NCBI GenBank assembly: GCA_018257865.1
Contig: JAEUBA010000090.1
Location: 62,001 to 126,000, forward strand
DNA: 64,000 bases
DNA from: Stereocaulon alpinum
Lineage: Eukaryota > Ascomycota > Lecanoromycetes > Lecanorales > Stereocaulaceae
Reading direction: 5' to 3'
A program made the translations under genes and the position numbers. The notes under the pieces were generated by a model. That model ran no database searches, was not told the origin of the DNA, and saw nothing but the letters and a program-made list of their open reading frames with translations. Shown here piece after piece: positions 34,129-45,408 of this stretch (position 1 is its first letter; each line of letters starts with the position of its first letter).

Positions 34129-37100
34129 GGTGGATGTTGGAAATTGTAATTGCTGATTGGGCTGGGATATGATGATGTCTAGAAAGTACGTTTTAAGTTT
34201 CTGATGAGCGGGTGTTCAGACTTGGGGCACCAGATCTTTCTTATAGATGTTACGAGAGGCTGAGGGTCAGCAAGAAACCAGAAGTCAAACTCATACCCCA
34301 TGTAAGATGGACACATGATCATGCATTTTCCAGCCAATCGTAATGGCCATGTTGGAGAGGCAGCCAGTCTGGTCAATGGAAGCTTTGACCGCAATGCCCT
34401 TGGCTCCAGTACTCATTCGGATATAAGATCTCTTTGGGACGAGTTTGGAGGCTAGAACGTCTTCTCTAAGACTTAGCTATGTCCATGTCAAGCCAGATGA
34501 TACATGTGGAGGGCCACGTGAGGTAGTAGAAAGCATGCGGGTGGGACTGCTGTATTCATTTTAATACTTCGACGTTGCTACTCGTGGCGTACCCTGTCAT
34601 CCATGGCATCCTCGTAGGGCGGGACTAAAGCCTGCACAAGGCAACTAATAGCGAACGTCATGGCTGCTTTCCAGTGCCTTGGGGATCTCGTAACGTTGTG
34701 TCTAGATCTGGCGAAGAGGGGTTTGGTTCTTAAGTCTCAGCTGCCAAGACGCTAAAGCCGGTGACCTGATTTTGTCGCCCTGGACAAGCTTCGGCTAACT
34801 GCAGCCACTATTTCCGTCCTCAATTGCCCTTGGCTGAGCTCTCAGCCTCAGTAATCCTCCGAGGTTTAAGCTTTGTCACTCTAGCGGGCCAGATACCAGA
34901 AGATATAATGTGGATTCCTGTAAAGAGGTTGGTGCTCTAGTCTCAGTATGCTTTGGCGCAGCTCCAGTCCTATGTTGGAGGCGGCTCGTATTCCGAGTGG
35001 TGACACTACGGAGTTGATAAGTGGCACACTCACCGGTTAGAAGAGCAATTTGTCCTGCACTGGATAGTACACCATCACAATCGGTTGACCGGGAGTTTTC
35101 AGCCTCTGTTTGCCGTTCTGGTTGCTCTAAGAGACCGAGGTCAAAGGATTTCTCAGAAGACACCCTGGCAATGTGCAAATCATTCATCAGGTGTTGAAAC
35201 TCATAACATACCATTGTTCCCGTGGCCAAGACATTATTCTGTCAATTTGGTCCCGTTGATCGCCTCCTTATAAGAACACCCCCGGCCCTACAATTGCCCT
35301 TTACACAGCCGCAGCGGTGGAATTAATACATCAAGGCACCAAAGACACGCCTGAGTAATGCGGGAAGATAGGTGAATTAGAATCAGGAAAGGAATCGCAG
35401 TCTCATATGCCAAGCCCTGACCTCCCCCGACTCCCGCAACTCTGCATGAGCCTCATTCCTACATGGCCCAGGGTACATGTTCCCCTTCGGAAGTGGACTG
35501 CCAAATGCGAGGTCTTTTAAGACCCAAAGAACAGATTGCGTTCCTGCCAGGTAAACGTCCATTCGTATAAAGTAGCAATCTGCATACATCGGCGTCTGGG
35601 TCATAGTCGCTGCTAACACAGCCCTTCACGGTGTAGCAGTACGCACAACATCCGAGGTTGTCGCGTGGGTAAAGGGGTGTAATTTAAACCCGAAGGTGTA
35701 GGCACGTATGGAACATAGCACCGACGGCAGGAACAGTTGTCGTGAGGATGTCGGCTATAGTGATTGTTGCTGCAGGCGGTGTTACCGTAAGTAACATGTC
35801 GGATCAGTCGCGATATCTATGGTTGGGTATCCCGTTTGGGTCGCTCGGCAAGGTATGTGCTTTGTGATTGTTGTCGTGGTGGTCAATGTCCTGTAGAGCG
35901 AGTAGCAGGCGTGGAAGCAATTTTCGGGTTCGCATTCTGATAGGGGTAGAGGTGAAGATAACGAGGTTGTTGGCTGATTGTGCTATTGCTGCCAGTGTCT
36001 TGACTCGTCGATGAGTGCCGCTGGTGATTGCATAGGCCGTGAGTAAAAACTTGACTAGATTATAAACAACAACCTCGAGACGTGCCCCTACCTTGGGATG
36101 ATAATAGTAGAAGCACATTTTGTGATTATAGCCCGAGATAGCATGGGAGGTCTAAAGCCTACGCTATGCAACGAATGAAACATTTGAAGTTCAGAAATGT
36201 CTTCCAAGGGTATAGTAAAGTGATAGGGTGCCGTTTGCGGGAAGGTGTATCACAGAGTTTAAGCCTTGGTTCTGGTGACGGCCGTACAATTTGATTCTGT
36301 TACTGCCATGATTGCCAACCTCGTGCGCATCGGGATGTTCATGTGGTAAAGTAGACCTAAACGTAGTTTCAAGCCCACAAACAAGAAGGGAAGAGTCAGA
36401 GTCAAAGCTTCACCTTCAATTTTCAAGCACATGCAACATTCGTAGGCTGGGAGATGAATTCGCTTTGACAAGGGCAATAAGAACATGACAAGACCGTTCA
36501 CAGACCTGGCCCTCTTTGTGGTAGGGAGCAGCCATCGGGGAGCGCTGTAGATGGCTTGATGAACGGCGTGTGATGGCTTTCGTACAGGAGTATTGAGTTG
36601 GCATCTAGGGCTAAACACGGACAAGCAGGCAGCCAATCGCGAGTACGTTAGCCCGCGGCCACGAAGGTAGTCTAGTGCCATGACAGCCCTACTTAATATC
36701 GACACCAAGGCGGTGAGACATGAAGACTGTTCAAGCTTTCGTGAACGCGTTTTCAGAGGCGTTGAGTTGAAGTTAATCGAGCGGCAAGTCTCATAGGGCT
36801 GAGTGAGATTTGTCGAACTTGGACAGAACGGGGAAGGTCGGTTGCACTGCAGCTCGCTTATACACTTGGCGGCTGTGGCAGCCATCAGTCTAGTCAAGAG
36901 CTACCTTAGATCATCTCCAACTTCATTCACAAACATACTCACCAAAGCTATATGCGGGAAGCATGGTCCTAATGTCTGCTGGGACGATATTTTGCTTGGT
37001 CTCTGGCCTCGACAGAAGCAGAGCTATTGGCAATCAGGATAGTTGAGCAGACCAGAGCATTACCTGGATTGGGTTCCTGTCAATAGATTCGGTGTTCGAG

Positions 37101-37977
37101 TCAATGACCGAGATCCGAAGACCAAAGGAGCTACCGAAACAAACTCTTAGTCCACACGCGCTATGTGCCGGGAGAGCCGCGGATATGCGTTACTTCTCTA
37201 GGTCGAAACCCATTGCCTAGATTGCTTGGACTAGAGCTCAGATCACTCAATATCGAGTCCATTCTGGCCGATGACAGAACAGCAGGATTGACCAATCTTA
37301 TTGCAGACCAGATTGGCTAGAAACGTTGCATTGGCTCAGCGAATGGCCGTGATCGCTCAATTCTTGGGCATCAAGTCGAATTAGGATTGACAACGATGAT
37401 GGGGCCAGAGAGTAGGAGGCGTAAAGGAACCACTCCATCAGTTGTAGACTCTATTTGCTCGGCAGTCAATGCCCGAATATCGTGGAGTAAGACATATGGT
37501 AAAGGAGATGGTAGAGCAGATCGCCTTCGCGAATGTAGGTGGAGAAGCCGTTGTCTCATATCGGGAGCCCGTAACGGCGAGTCTTGACGGAAGATAGACG
37601 ATACCCACTCAACTATATATATACAATCATACCTCACACCTAACTAGATCGAGCTCTGCGACTGTTACCTGCGCAGTAGGCTGAGGCTCTCAATTTCATA
37701 GCAAATCATACACAGCTTTGATGCTTGTTACCGTCAAGGGAAAAGACATTAGGGTAATACTTGTCGAGTCGCAAGTTGGGTTTTTGGTGTTGGTACCCTC
37801 GTTTCTCCAACATTTCACACTTATAGGACGCCCAGCGGATCATCGAGCATGCTCGTAAACCCTGAGACCCTACTCATGAGACAGTCCTGAGCGATGTAGG
37901 GAAGTTGCTCCGCTCGTTAGACATGTGACGATGGGTGCGTGAGAAATGTTGTTGTTATGTGAAAACAATCTGATGCA
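34129..37977. other. Gene-poor region, about 3.8 kb
   Basis: No supported gene. The longest open frame is 212 codons on the minus strand (36259-36897), with no recognisable motif and unusual composition. A plus-strand frame without ATG (37108-37320, about 70 codons) reads protein-like text (see findings). A TATATATATACA stretch occurs near 37613-37625. Base composition is normal, unlike the AT-rich element further on. This may be relic DNA. Confidence 0.45.
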
Positions 37978-38112
37978 TCAAGGAATGATCTCCCTACCTT
38001 CAAGCATACTCCACGTAGCCGTCATCCTCATGTCCCACTCCCCTTCCCTCTTCCATCTCCCTACCGCCATCTTCTCCCCCACATACTTCCTCGCTTGAGC
38101 TTCGATGGCCTC

Positions 38113-38631
38113 CTAATCCATAACCCTCTCTCCTAAGCAACCTCCCTCATCAAGCGCCTTAGTAGCATCCCTCAGCCAAGTCCTACAATTAAAGTTGGTA
38201 TCCCCTTGCCGCACAGGCAGACTCTCCAGAATCTGCAAAAGTCTATCATAATCCAGCGCTTCGGCAATGGTTATCCGAACGAGTATCAGTCCCGCTCCAT
38301 GCTCGGACAGGGCTTTCTTCTCGAAGCGCCACGGATCGGTGCCACTTTCTGCTATCATCGTGTTGAGGACATGATATTTGGTGCCACTGTTGATGTTCTC
38401 TAAAGTCTCATCGGCCTCGGACACGATGAAGGCCCAGTGGTATGTGAGATTTCCGTTCGCTTCACGGATCCCACCGCGAGCATATATTGCGACGTGCAAG
38501 ATATGGACTTTTGAGCTTGTCTGCATATATGTCATTTCGTGCTGCTGATAGCGAGACTCGTTGGCACTTACAGTGCTTTGCAGTTGAATATTGAGGTTAT
38601 GAAGTGCACTTTTCAGCCACTGAAACTGCAT
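38113..38631 (-). CDS. DUF6914-like fungal protein with premature stop
   Basis: Frame of 172 codons resembling a fungal family of unknown function (DUF6914-like). It has VHILHVAIYARGG, NGNLTYHWAFIVSEADET (the conserved HWA core), DPWRFEKKAL, and a C-terminal block FNCRTWLRDATKALDEGG matching the family's Cys-Arg-x-Trp signature. The frame hits TAG at 38115-38113 but continues open for 44 more sense codons to TGA at 37980-37978, reading for example EAIEAQARKYVGEKMAVG, which looks like the natural tail. The likely original codon was CAG, so this is a C-to-T change in CpA context, about 240 bases from a RIP-degraded element. The product may be truncated or non-functional. No splice bypassing the stop was found. 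Confidence 0.65.
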   Translation of the reverse strand: MQFQWLKSALHNLNIQLQSTVSANESRYQQHEMTYMQTSSKVHILHVAIYARGGIREANGNLTYHWAFIVSEADETLENINSGTKYHVLNTMIAESGTDPWRFEKKALSEHGAGLILVRITIAEALDYDRLLQILESLPVRQGDTNFNCRTWLRDATKALDEGGCLGERVMD

Positions 38632-38870
38632 TTTACTATATTACCTATCTTTCTTGGTCTGTAATGGAGGAGATGGATTTAGATTTTCGTGTGTAATTGG
38701 CATCTGACCTGGTTATCATGTTGTTGCTGTCAAGTCCGAGACCTGGCACTAAAGCAGCGAGGCCAGGAGCCGGACGGCAATTGGAAGACTGCAGTAGTAT
38801 ATTAGCTGCAAAACAAATAAGACACGGAGATGGCGAGCGCGGCTTGGCGTCGACGCTAATGCCAAGCCCG
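38632..38870. other. Left flank of the AT-rich element
   Basis: Normal-composition sequence between the DUF6914-like gene and the element. Just outside the element is a GGCTTGGC/GCCAAGCC inverted repeat (38842-38849 and 38860-38867). Confidence 0.5.
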
Positions 38871-38875
38871 CTTAG

Positions 38876-38990
38876 TACGGTGTGCCGCAATAGGCAAGTG
38901 GTCACATCAAATATTTTCAACTTTAATTTTGAAAACCTACCCTACTATATTTGTAATTATTAATAATCTAGTAACTATATTACTACCAGC
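38876..38990 (+). repeat. Left terminal inverted repeat
   Basis: Starts TACGGTGTGCCGCAATAGGC and matches the reverse complement of the right end at 99 of the first 103 positions. All four mismatches are C/T or G/A differences at CpA/TpG sites, with the right copy carrying the mutated form. Similarity fades after about 115 bases. Confidence 0.9.
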
Positions 38991-40110
38991 GATCTAATTA
39001 TCTATAGCGCCTATAATATAGCTTATCTAATAGTACTCTATTAAATTACTACCTCTTATCCTTATAGCGCTACGTATAATTAACCTAAACTCCTACTAAG
39101 AATAGATCCTTAATACCTATAATAGGGGTACTACTATAGGGGATATCCTTATTAAATTATATAAGTACTACCTTATAGTTAGTCTAAAGATACTATAAAG
39201 ACACCTAACTAGTTAGGGCGCGAAGAAATATATTATATATAAGTATCTAAACCCTTAACTCTATAACTTAATAATTACCTTCCTCTTCTATAAGCGCCTA
39301 GCGATTAATTAAGAGATAAAAGTTAAGTTAGAAGCTATAAGAATACCTATATAACCTAAATTACTTTAGTAAATTAGGATTAAGCTAGGTTACTAGCGGA
39401 GGCGTAAGATTAGGTAGGGATAGTTTTAAGATAATAAGATAATTTATATTATATAGGAGTACCTAGCTAGTAGCTTTATTACTAACTTTAGCTTTATATA
39501 CCTCTATACCTACTTCTAATATAAGGGGATCGCTATTTCTAAGTATTATTTAATATATAGAATAAGACTAGTTAATCTAGAAGGTATCTAGCGAAGATTA
39601 GAGAAGAAATAATATAGGTATTAAAAATATACTATACTAAAACCTAACGTAATCTAGTCTATTAATATATATTATAAGCTAAAGTTCTTTAGTATCTAAA
39701 TCTACGCTATAATTAACGCCTATTCTTATAAAATTCTATAGATCTATATTAGAGTCTTAGCTTATATAGTAATTAGTATAGTAAAGTAATATTTAGACTA
39801 TTTAGCGGAGGTAAAAACTATACTTAATATAATCTAGTCTAACTAAGGGACGGAGATTATTCTTATTATAAATACTTACTAATAGTTATATTATATATAA
39901 GAGGACTATACTAAGGACCTAAGACCTTTTAAGAAGTATTAGATATTTAGGAAGAGTACTATAAATTAAAGAATTAAGGCTTAGTAGATATATCTATAGT
40001 CTTCTATACTATACTACTAAGTACTCTTCTTTAATATCGCGTAAGAAGAAGGATATTATTAATATAATAAGCTTTATAATCGCTTAGCTTACTACGCTAT
40101 CTATATATAC

Positions 40111-40135
40111 TTTTTTTTTTTTTTTTTTTTTTTTT
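40111..40135. repeat. Homopolymer run of 25 T inside the element
   Basis: Uninterrupted run of 25 T. It lies at the left edge of a block that retains TG dinucleotides. It could be the inverted poly-A tail of a nested retroposon. A TATCTATATATACT word occurs on both sides (about 40097-40111 and 40158-40171), but in TA-rich sequence this may be chance. Confidence 0.7.
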
Positions 40136-43100
40136 GGTTTATACGCCTATTCTAGTATCTATATATACTAATAAGGGTGTTCTATTATATTATTTGTGAA
40201 ACTAGTAGATGGTATACGTAGTGTGCCTTTCCTAGCCGTAAGAGAAACTATAGTATAGTGCCTAGATAAAAACTCCCGCTTATCCTTAATAATATAATTG
40301 CTTTTAGTCTAGGGATTATACCCTAGGCCTCCTTAATACTAGTAACTCTTAACTGTATTCTTTAATATTATGCTGAGCGCTCTATAATATTATTTCTAAT
40401 ACTAACTATAATATACGCCCTTTATACTATACTTAGCTTTTAAGGACCCTACTATATTCTTCTATATCCTTCGACTTTATTATAGCGCTAAGCGCCCTAT
40501 AACTTTCTTTAACCTTTACTATATTAATATAGGGGGGGGGGAGGAGGGGGTGTATAGCTATCCTGTAAGGGTTCGAGTTATTAGCGCTGATTAGTGGTAT
40601 TTATTAGTGTCTGTAGTAGTACCGGATTTAGCTGTTCGGTGGTTTACTAGTTAAGGATATAAGAAAGGGGGGAAGCTATATATACCGCCTAGGAGGCCTA
40701 TACTTATATAAAGAATTAGATGGTATAATATCCCGCCGGTCGTATTAGATAGTACTTACTTCTATCTTTATATACTTTGCTTTAGGGGGGAGCTAACCCT
40801 TCAGCTTATAATTATAGTTATACGGCGCTGCTTATACTAAAGGCTCGCCTAGCTACTTAGATAGGGGCCGTCCTTTTCTAAAATACGCCTTCTAATTTAT
40901 AACTTAGTATGTCCTTCTCTTAGTTCTGTATACCTATAACCCTAGCCTTCCCCTAGGATAGACTGCGCGTTAGTCTTAACCGGTAGATACGTATCGAGCG
41001 CACGTAGATATTAGATTTTTTAAATTAACGGCTAGGTAGGTATTGCCTGTACTCTTTACTCGTCAGGCTGAGATACTATACCTGATACTAATTCTTACTG
41101 TCTAGTCTCGATCGTAGGGGAGGTATAATAGTCGTAGTAGAGTTAGGGTAGGTGTTATCGCGTTGCCTGAAAAACTCTATATAGAGTTCTCAGTAACTAC
41201 GCGACGTCTTAATATCGTTTAACCTATAATGTATTAGGGGAGATATCTCAGCTCTGAATAGGTATTCAGGTTCGTAGCCAGCACCGCGTACAGGTGTGTC
41301 TCTATCGCTGGCCTAACTAATTATATATAATAGGTTAATAAGATATTATTATTTCCTCTTTAACCCTCTTTACTAAGACCCTTCTTAAGGTTCCTATATA
41401 GTTATTATATATAGGGATATTATAGTATTATCTCTAAACCTCGCTATTAGTAAGGTACTATTTTAACTTCTTAGCTTAGTAGGTAGACTAACCTATATAG
41501 CGTATCTAACTACTAGCGTTATTAACTACGGGAGTACCTATTAATACTTAGCTCTACTTATACTATATCTTTCCTAGTACTAAAAACTATTAATAATACC
41601 TTATATCTCTAGCGTACTTAATAATCTTAAAAGAGCTTAGTTTAGGCTACTTACTACTACTTTTTTAAAGAAAATTAATTAGGTATTATAAAAGTTATAG
41701 TAGTTATAAGTTTTAGACCCCTCTCTTAGTATTTATTAGCGTCCGCTGTAGGGTTTTCTTCCCTATATACCTTTAAGGATAAACTAATATCTTTAATATA
41801 GAAGAGATTAATAACTACTAAACAGATTTATATATTAATACTATTTTCTTAAAGAGAGGTATTAAAATAATAATTTAGAATTAAAAATATTAAAAATACC
41901 TTAAATATTCGTTAAGTTCTCTACTCCTAAAGATTTCTATATACTAGCGTTAGTATAGGCGCTTAGGACGGATAATATAATAGTTTTTAACTATATTAAG
42001 CTCTCCCCCTACTACCTCCTTATCTATATAATTCTAATATAATTTAGAGTACTATAAGTATAGTTATTATCTAAAGTTTTAAGAAGATCTATATAGAACT
42101 AGGGGCGTAGTTATTCCCTACTAGAAATATCTCCTTTAAGCCCTTTATAGTAGAAATTCGACTATATCTAAGATATCCTACTATCCGAAATTATAATTAA
42201 AAGACTAAGTAATTTTCCTTCCTTAAGTAATATCCCTAGATCCTTCCTTAACCGCTAGTAATAAATTCTATTATACGCCTACTATAATATTATCTCTACT
42301 AGGATAGTTTTACTTAGAAAGAGGTAGAAAAGACTACTTTACTATAGTAAAACTTAGTAAAGGTTATAGTAGTAATTATTTATATATTAGTTCTAAGGAT
42401 AACTATATTAGAGAGAGTTAAGGAGGTAAGATAAGTAAGTCCTATAAATATATATTTTTTACTAATTATTTTTAGGAACTACGCCTTCTATATAAGGGTA
42501 TAATACTTATAGCGTTAAGATATACTACTTTAATAAATAAGACTTATAGCGCTATAACTTCGCGCCCCTATATTAGTAATAGCGTAGTATATATAGGGAT
42601 ATTATCCTCCTTCTCCTTAAGCCTATATCCTATCCCTAAACCTACCTACCTTAGAAGTAGGATAGTAGCTAAGAAATAGCTTATATCTATTATTCCTCGC
42701 TAATAATATTATCTCTATACTACTACTAATAATTACTAAAGGACCTATATTAATAATTGCTAATATAGTTAGTATAATATAATATTATATTATATAGTCC
42801 TAGCTGATATATTTAGGAATTATACTTTATACTATCTTTAATACGAAGATTAATTCTCTAGAGGATTAGATTCGCGATACCCTTTTCGCTAATTATAGAG
42901 CTAGCGCTAAGCTTATCTTTAATAATATAGTAGGGGTTAATAGGGTCTAAATCTCTCTTAGAATTTAAGGTAGTAAGTTATATAGTATACCGGTAATAAT
43001 AGGAGATATAGCTAATTCTCTAGTATAGGTATATAACTTTATACTATATATTAGGCTTAATAGAGCTAAGGAGAAAGAGCTATACTTAATCTATAAGATA

Positions 43101-43948
43101 GCTAAAGATAACCCTAAGGCGGTAGAGGTAGCGGATAAAGAAGAATATAAGGTAGAGAGGTAAAGATATATTCTAGTAGAGGCTCCTAAGAAGTATATAG
43201 TAGCGAAGGTTTTAGTAGCGAAGGTTTCTAAGATACCTATAACTCCGTAACTAAAAGGGAAAGGAAAGTAGAAGGTTAAGGAAGAAGAAGAAGTTAAGAA
43301 AGAAGACCCTATAGTATCGATTATAGAGAAGTTTAGTAATCTTAAATCTCTTAAGGTAAGTTACTTCCTTAAAATTATATAAATATCGCTAATTATATAA
43401 AGAATACTAATAATAATATAATTAATATACTAATAGTATTATAAGGTAAGAAGTATCTTTATTTACTATCCTCTACTATTAATCCTACTAAGTCGAAGAC
43501 TAGTGCGCGTAAGAATAAGAAGAAGAAGCTGTAATATTAGGTATAATAGTAATAGTAGGGTATAATTAAATATCTCTAAGACTACTTACCCTTAGTATAC
43601 TATTATAGTACTATTCTAGGGTCTAATCTAAGGCTTATATATTATATTACTATCGCTACCGACCGTATTATTATTATTAATATTTTTTAAAGTTATAAAT
43701 ATTAACTTATAGGTAGTAAAGTAGTATATATTAAAGAGTAGTATAGAATACGCCTACTTTTCTAATAATATAATTATCTAACTAATTAACTAATCCTTCC
43801 TATATAGTATTACTCTATATAGTCTCTAGCTACTTAGGTATTTTTAATATAACTAGGCTAATACCGCTACTACTAAGTCTACTACTATTAACTATAGGCC
43901 CTCCGTAACCTATATTTCTATATATACTTAATAGTAGTATAGATTACT

Positions 43949-44240
43949 AAGTACTTATTAAGTAGTACTTTAACTAAGGCGCTAGTAACGTATAAGGACC
44001 TCTATAGTAATATATATATATATACTTATTAGTATATATTATAGGCGGGCCTTACCTACCGCTAGCTAAGGCGGAGATTATATAATAGTACTAAGTACTC
44101 GCTAGGTAGTACTTTAACTAAGGCGCTAGTAATATATAAGGACTCCTATAGTAATACGTATATATATACTTTTATAGGTATATATTATAGGCAGGTCTTC
44201 CCTACTACTAGCTAGGGTAGAGACTTAGACTATATAATAG
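43949..44240. repeat. Diverged tandem duplication, about 144-bp period
   Basis: The sequence AGTACTTTAACTAAGGCGCT occurs at 43964 and again at 44108, and similarity continues on both sides over roughly one period, including the AAGGAC, TATATATA and GGCGGGCC/GGCAGGTC landmarks. The two copies differ by RIP-type changes and small indels. Confidence 0.7.
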
Positions 44241-44511
44241 CGGGGTAGAATTATAACCCGCCTAGCTACTCGCAGATATAGGATAGTATATAAAAGGAGG
44301 GCGGAAGGCTAGTAAAAGATTATCTTATCTATAAAGAGTAGTTAGCGTAGTCTACTATATATTATTAGTAGAGATAATATAAGTATTTTACCTATTTCCG
44401 GCGGCGATATATATAGTAGCGGGAGATAATAGCGTATAGTTCTAACTACTAGTAAGGGTTTATTACGTATAGAAATAACTATTTAAGTTACTTAATAGAT
44501 AGTTAATAGCT

Positions 44512-44623
44512 AGTAGTAGTATAGTTACTAGATTATTAATAATTATAAATATAGTAGGGTAGGTTTTCAAAATTAAAGTTAAAAATATTTGATATGACCA
44601 CTTGCCTATTACGGCACACCGTA
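44512..44623 (-). repeat. Right terminal inverted repeat
   Basis: Reverse complement of the left end. Relative to it, three CpA sites have become TpA and one TpG has become TpA over 103 bases, which directly shows RIP-type mutation of this copy. Confidence 0.9.
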
Positions 44624-44628
44624 CTTAG

Positions 44629-45408
44629 CGGTACGCTAATTCCCCGCATCCTCTGCGTGCGAGCCTCGTCAGAAGCTCGAGGCAATCCTTGTCGCATGCT
44701 CATCGTGGCTCGAATCCTTGGCCAAGGATCTTCCCCAGATCTCCTCGCAGTCAAACGCAACCAACATATACCCAACTACCCTTTACGGCGCGAAGAGCTC
44801 CACGATTTTAAGATCTGCGACTGGCTCTCGTAAAATATTCGAAACCTTTACTTGAAAAGGTATGATGGAAAGCCACTAGTTGAAGTCATCATTACGAATA
44901 CTTTGGTATAGAATATTGCCGGCACGCACAGGATGGAAGTCGGCGTGTTCGGTGGACACAGATTGCTGAAAGAGACGGAATGTCTTGCTTTCGGCAAATC
45001 CTTGTCTTATATAGTGGACGGTTTTCACGAGCAGAAATGAGCCCACCCGTTGAAACACTCAGATCTTAACGAAAAAGGCCAGTGAACGAGGCTAAATAGA
45101 TAGCACAATAGGAAAGCTGGCGTTGGTCCTGGAAACTCGGATCCGAGGTTATCTGCCTGATTTCCACATGAATCCCTGCAGGACTCATGCTCGTAAATGC
45201 GAGCATGTTGTCCGATGATTGTGATGCTAAGCTCCATGACTTTAGGCCACTCGCTGCTCAATCGGCATGCCAACGTACACATCCATTGCTGCAAATCACA
45301 ACCTTGAGCAAGCTGTGAGCAAACCCCAAGGCTTGGTTGCAACTTTATACATTAAACACAAGTATTTACAGATAATTATCTCCAATCTTCCATTCCATAC
45401 TTGCCCAA
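44629..45408. other. Right flank of the element, no gene seen
   Basis: Normal-composition DNA. A plus-strand frame from inside the inverted repeat to 44833 and a minus-strand 105-codon frame at 45025-45342 show no recognisable motif. The distal end is 3' of the synthase gene. Confidence 0.45.

Larger units (their letters stand above)
38871..44628. mobile_element. RIP-degraded DNA transposon-like element with terminal inverted repeats
   Basis: About 5,748 bp (38876-44623) flanked by a possible 5-bp target duplication CTTAG (38871-38875 and 44624-44628). If read as TTA, the duplication would fit PIF/Harbinger elements. The ends are inverted repeats of at least 103 bp and perhaps 120 bp. The interior is AT-rich, with almost no CA or TG dinucleotides and very many TA, the classic footprint of RIP. 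No open frame of useful length or transposase motif survives, so the superfamily cannot be assigned. The middle contains a 25-T run, a G-rich run and a block that kept TG but lost CA. A Lys/Glu-rich remnant reads on the plus strand near 43060-43340. Confidence 0.85.

Noticed and set aside
36259..36897. 212-codon minus-strand open frame
   Set aside because: No motif, odd composition, no splice partners; considered a chance frame in non-coding DNA.
38697..38963. Open frames running through both terminal repeats (38697-38963 plus and 44536-44775 minus)
   Set aside because: They share text only because they read the same inverted repeat; their outer halves differ and show no motif.
40561..40580. 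GGGTTCGAGT, resembling a tRNA T-arm/B-box
   Set aside because: No matching A-box, acceptor stem or anticodon arm nearby; part of the degraded element.
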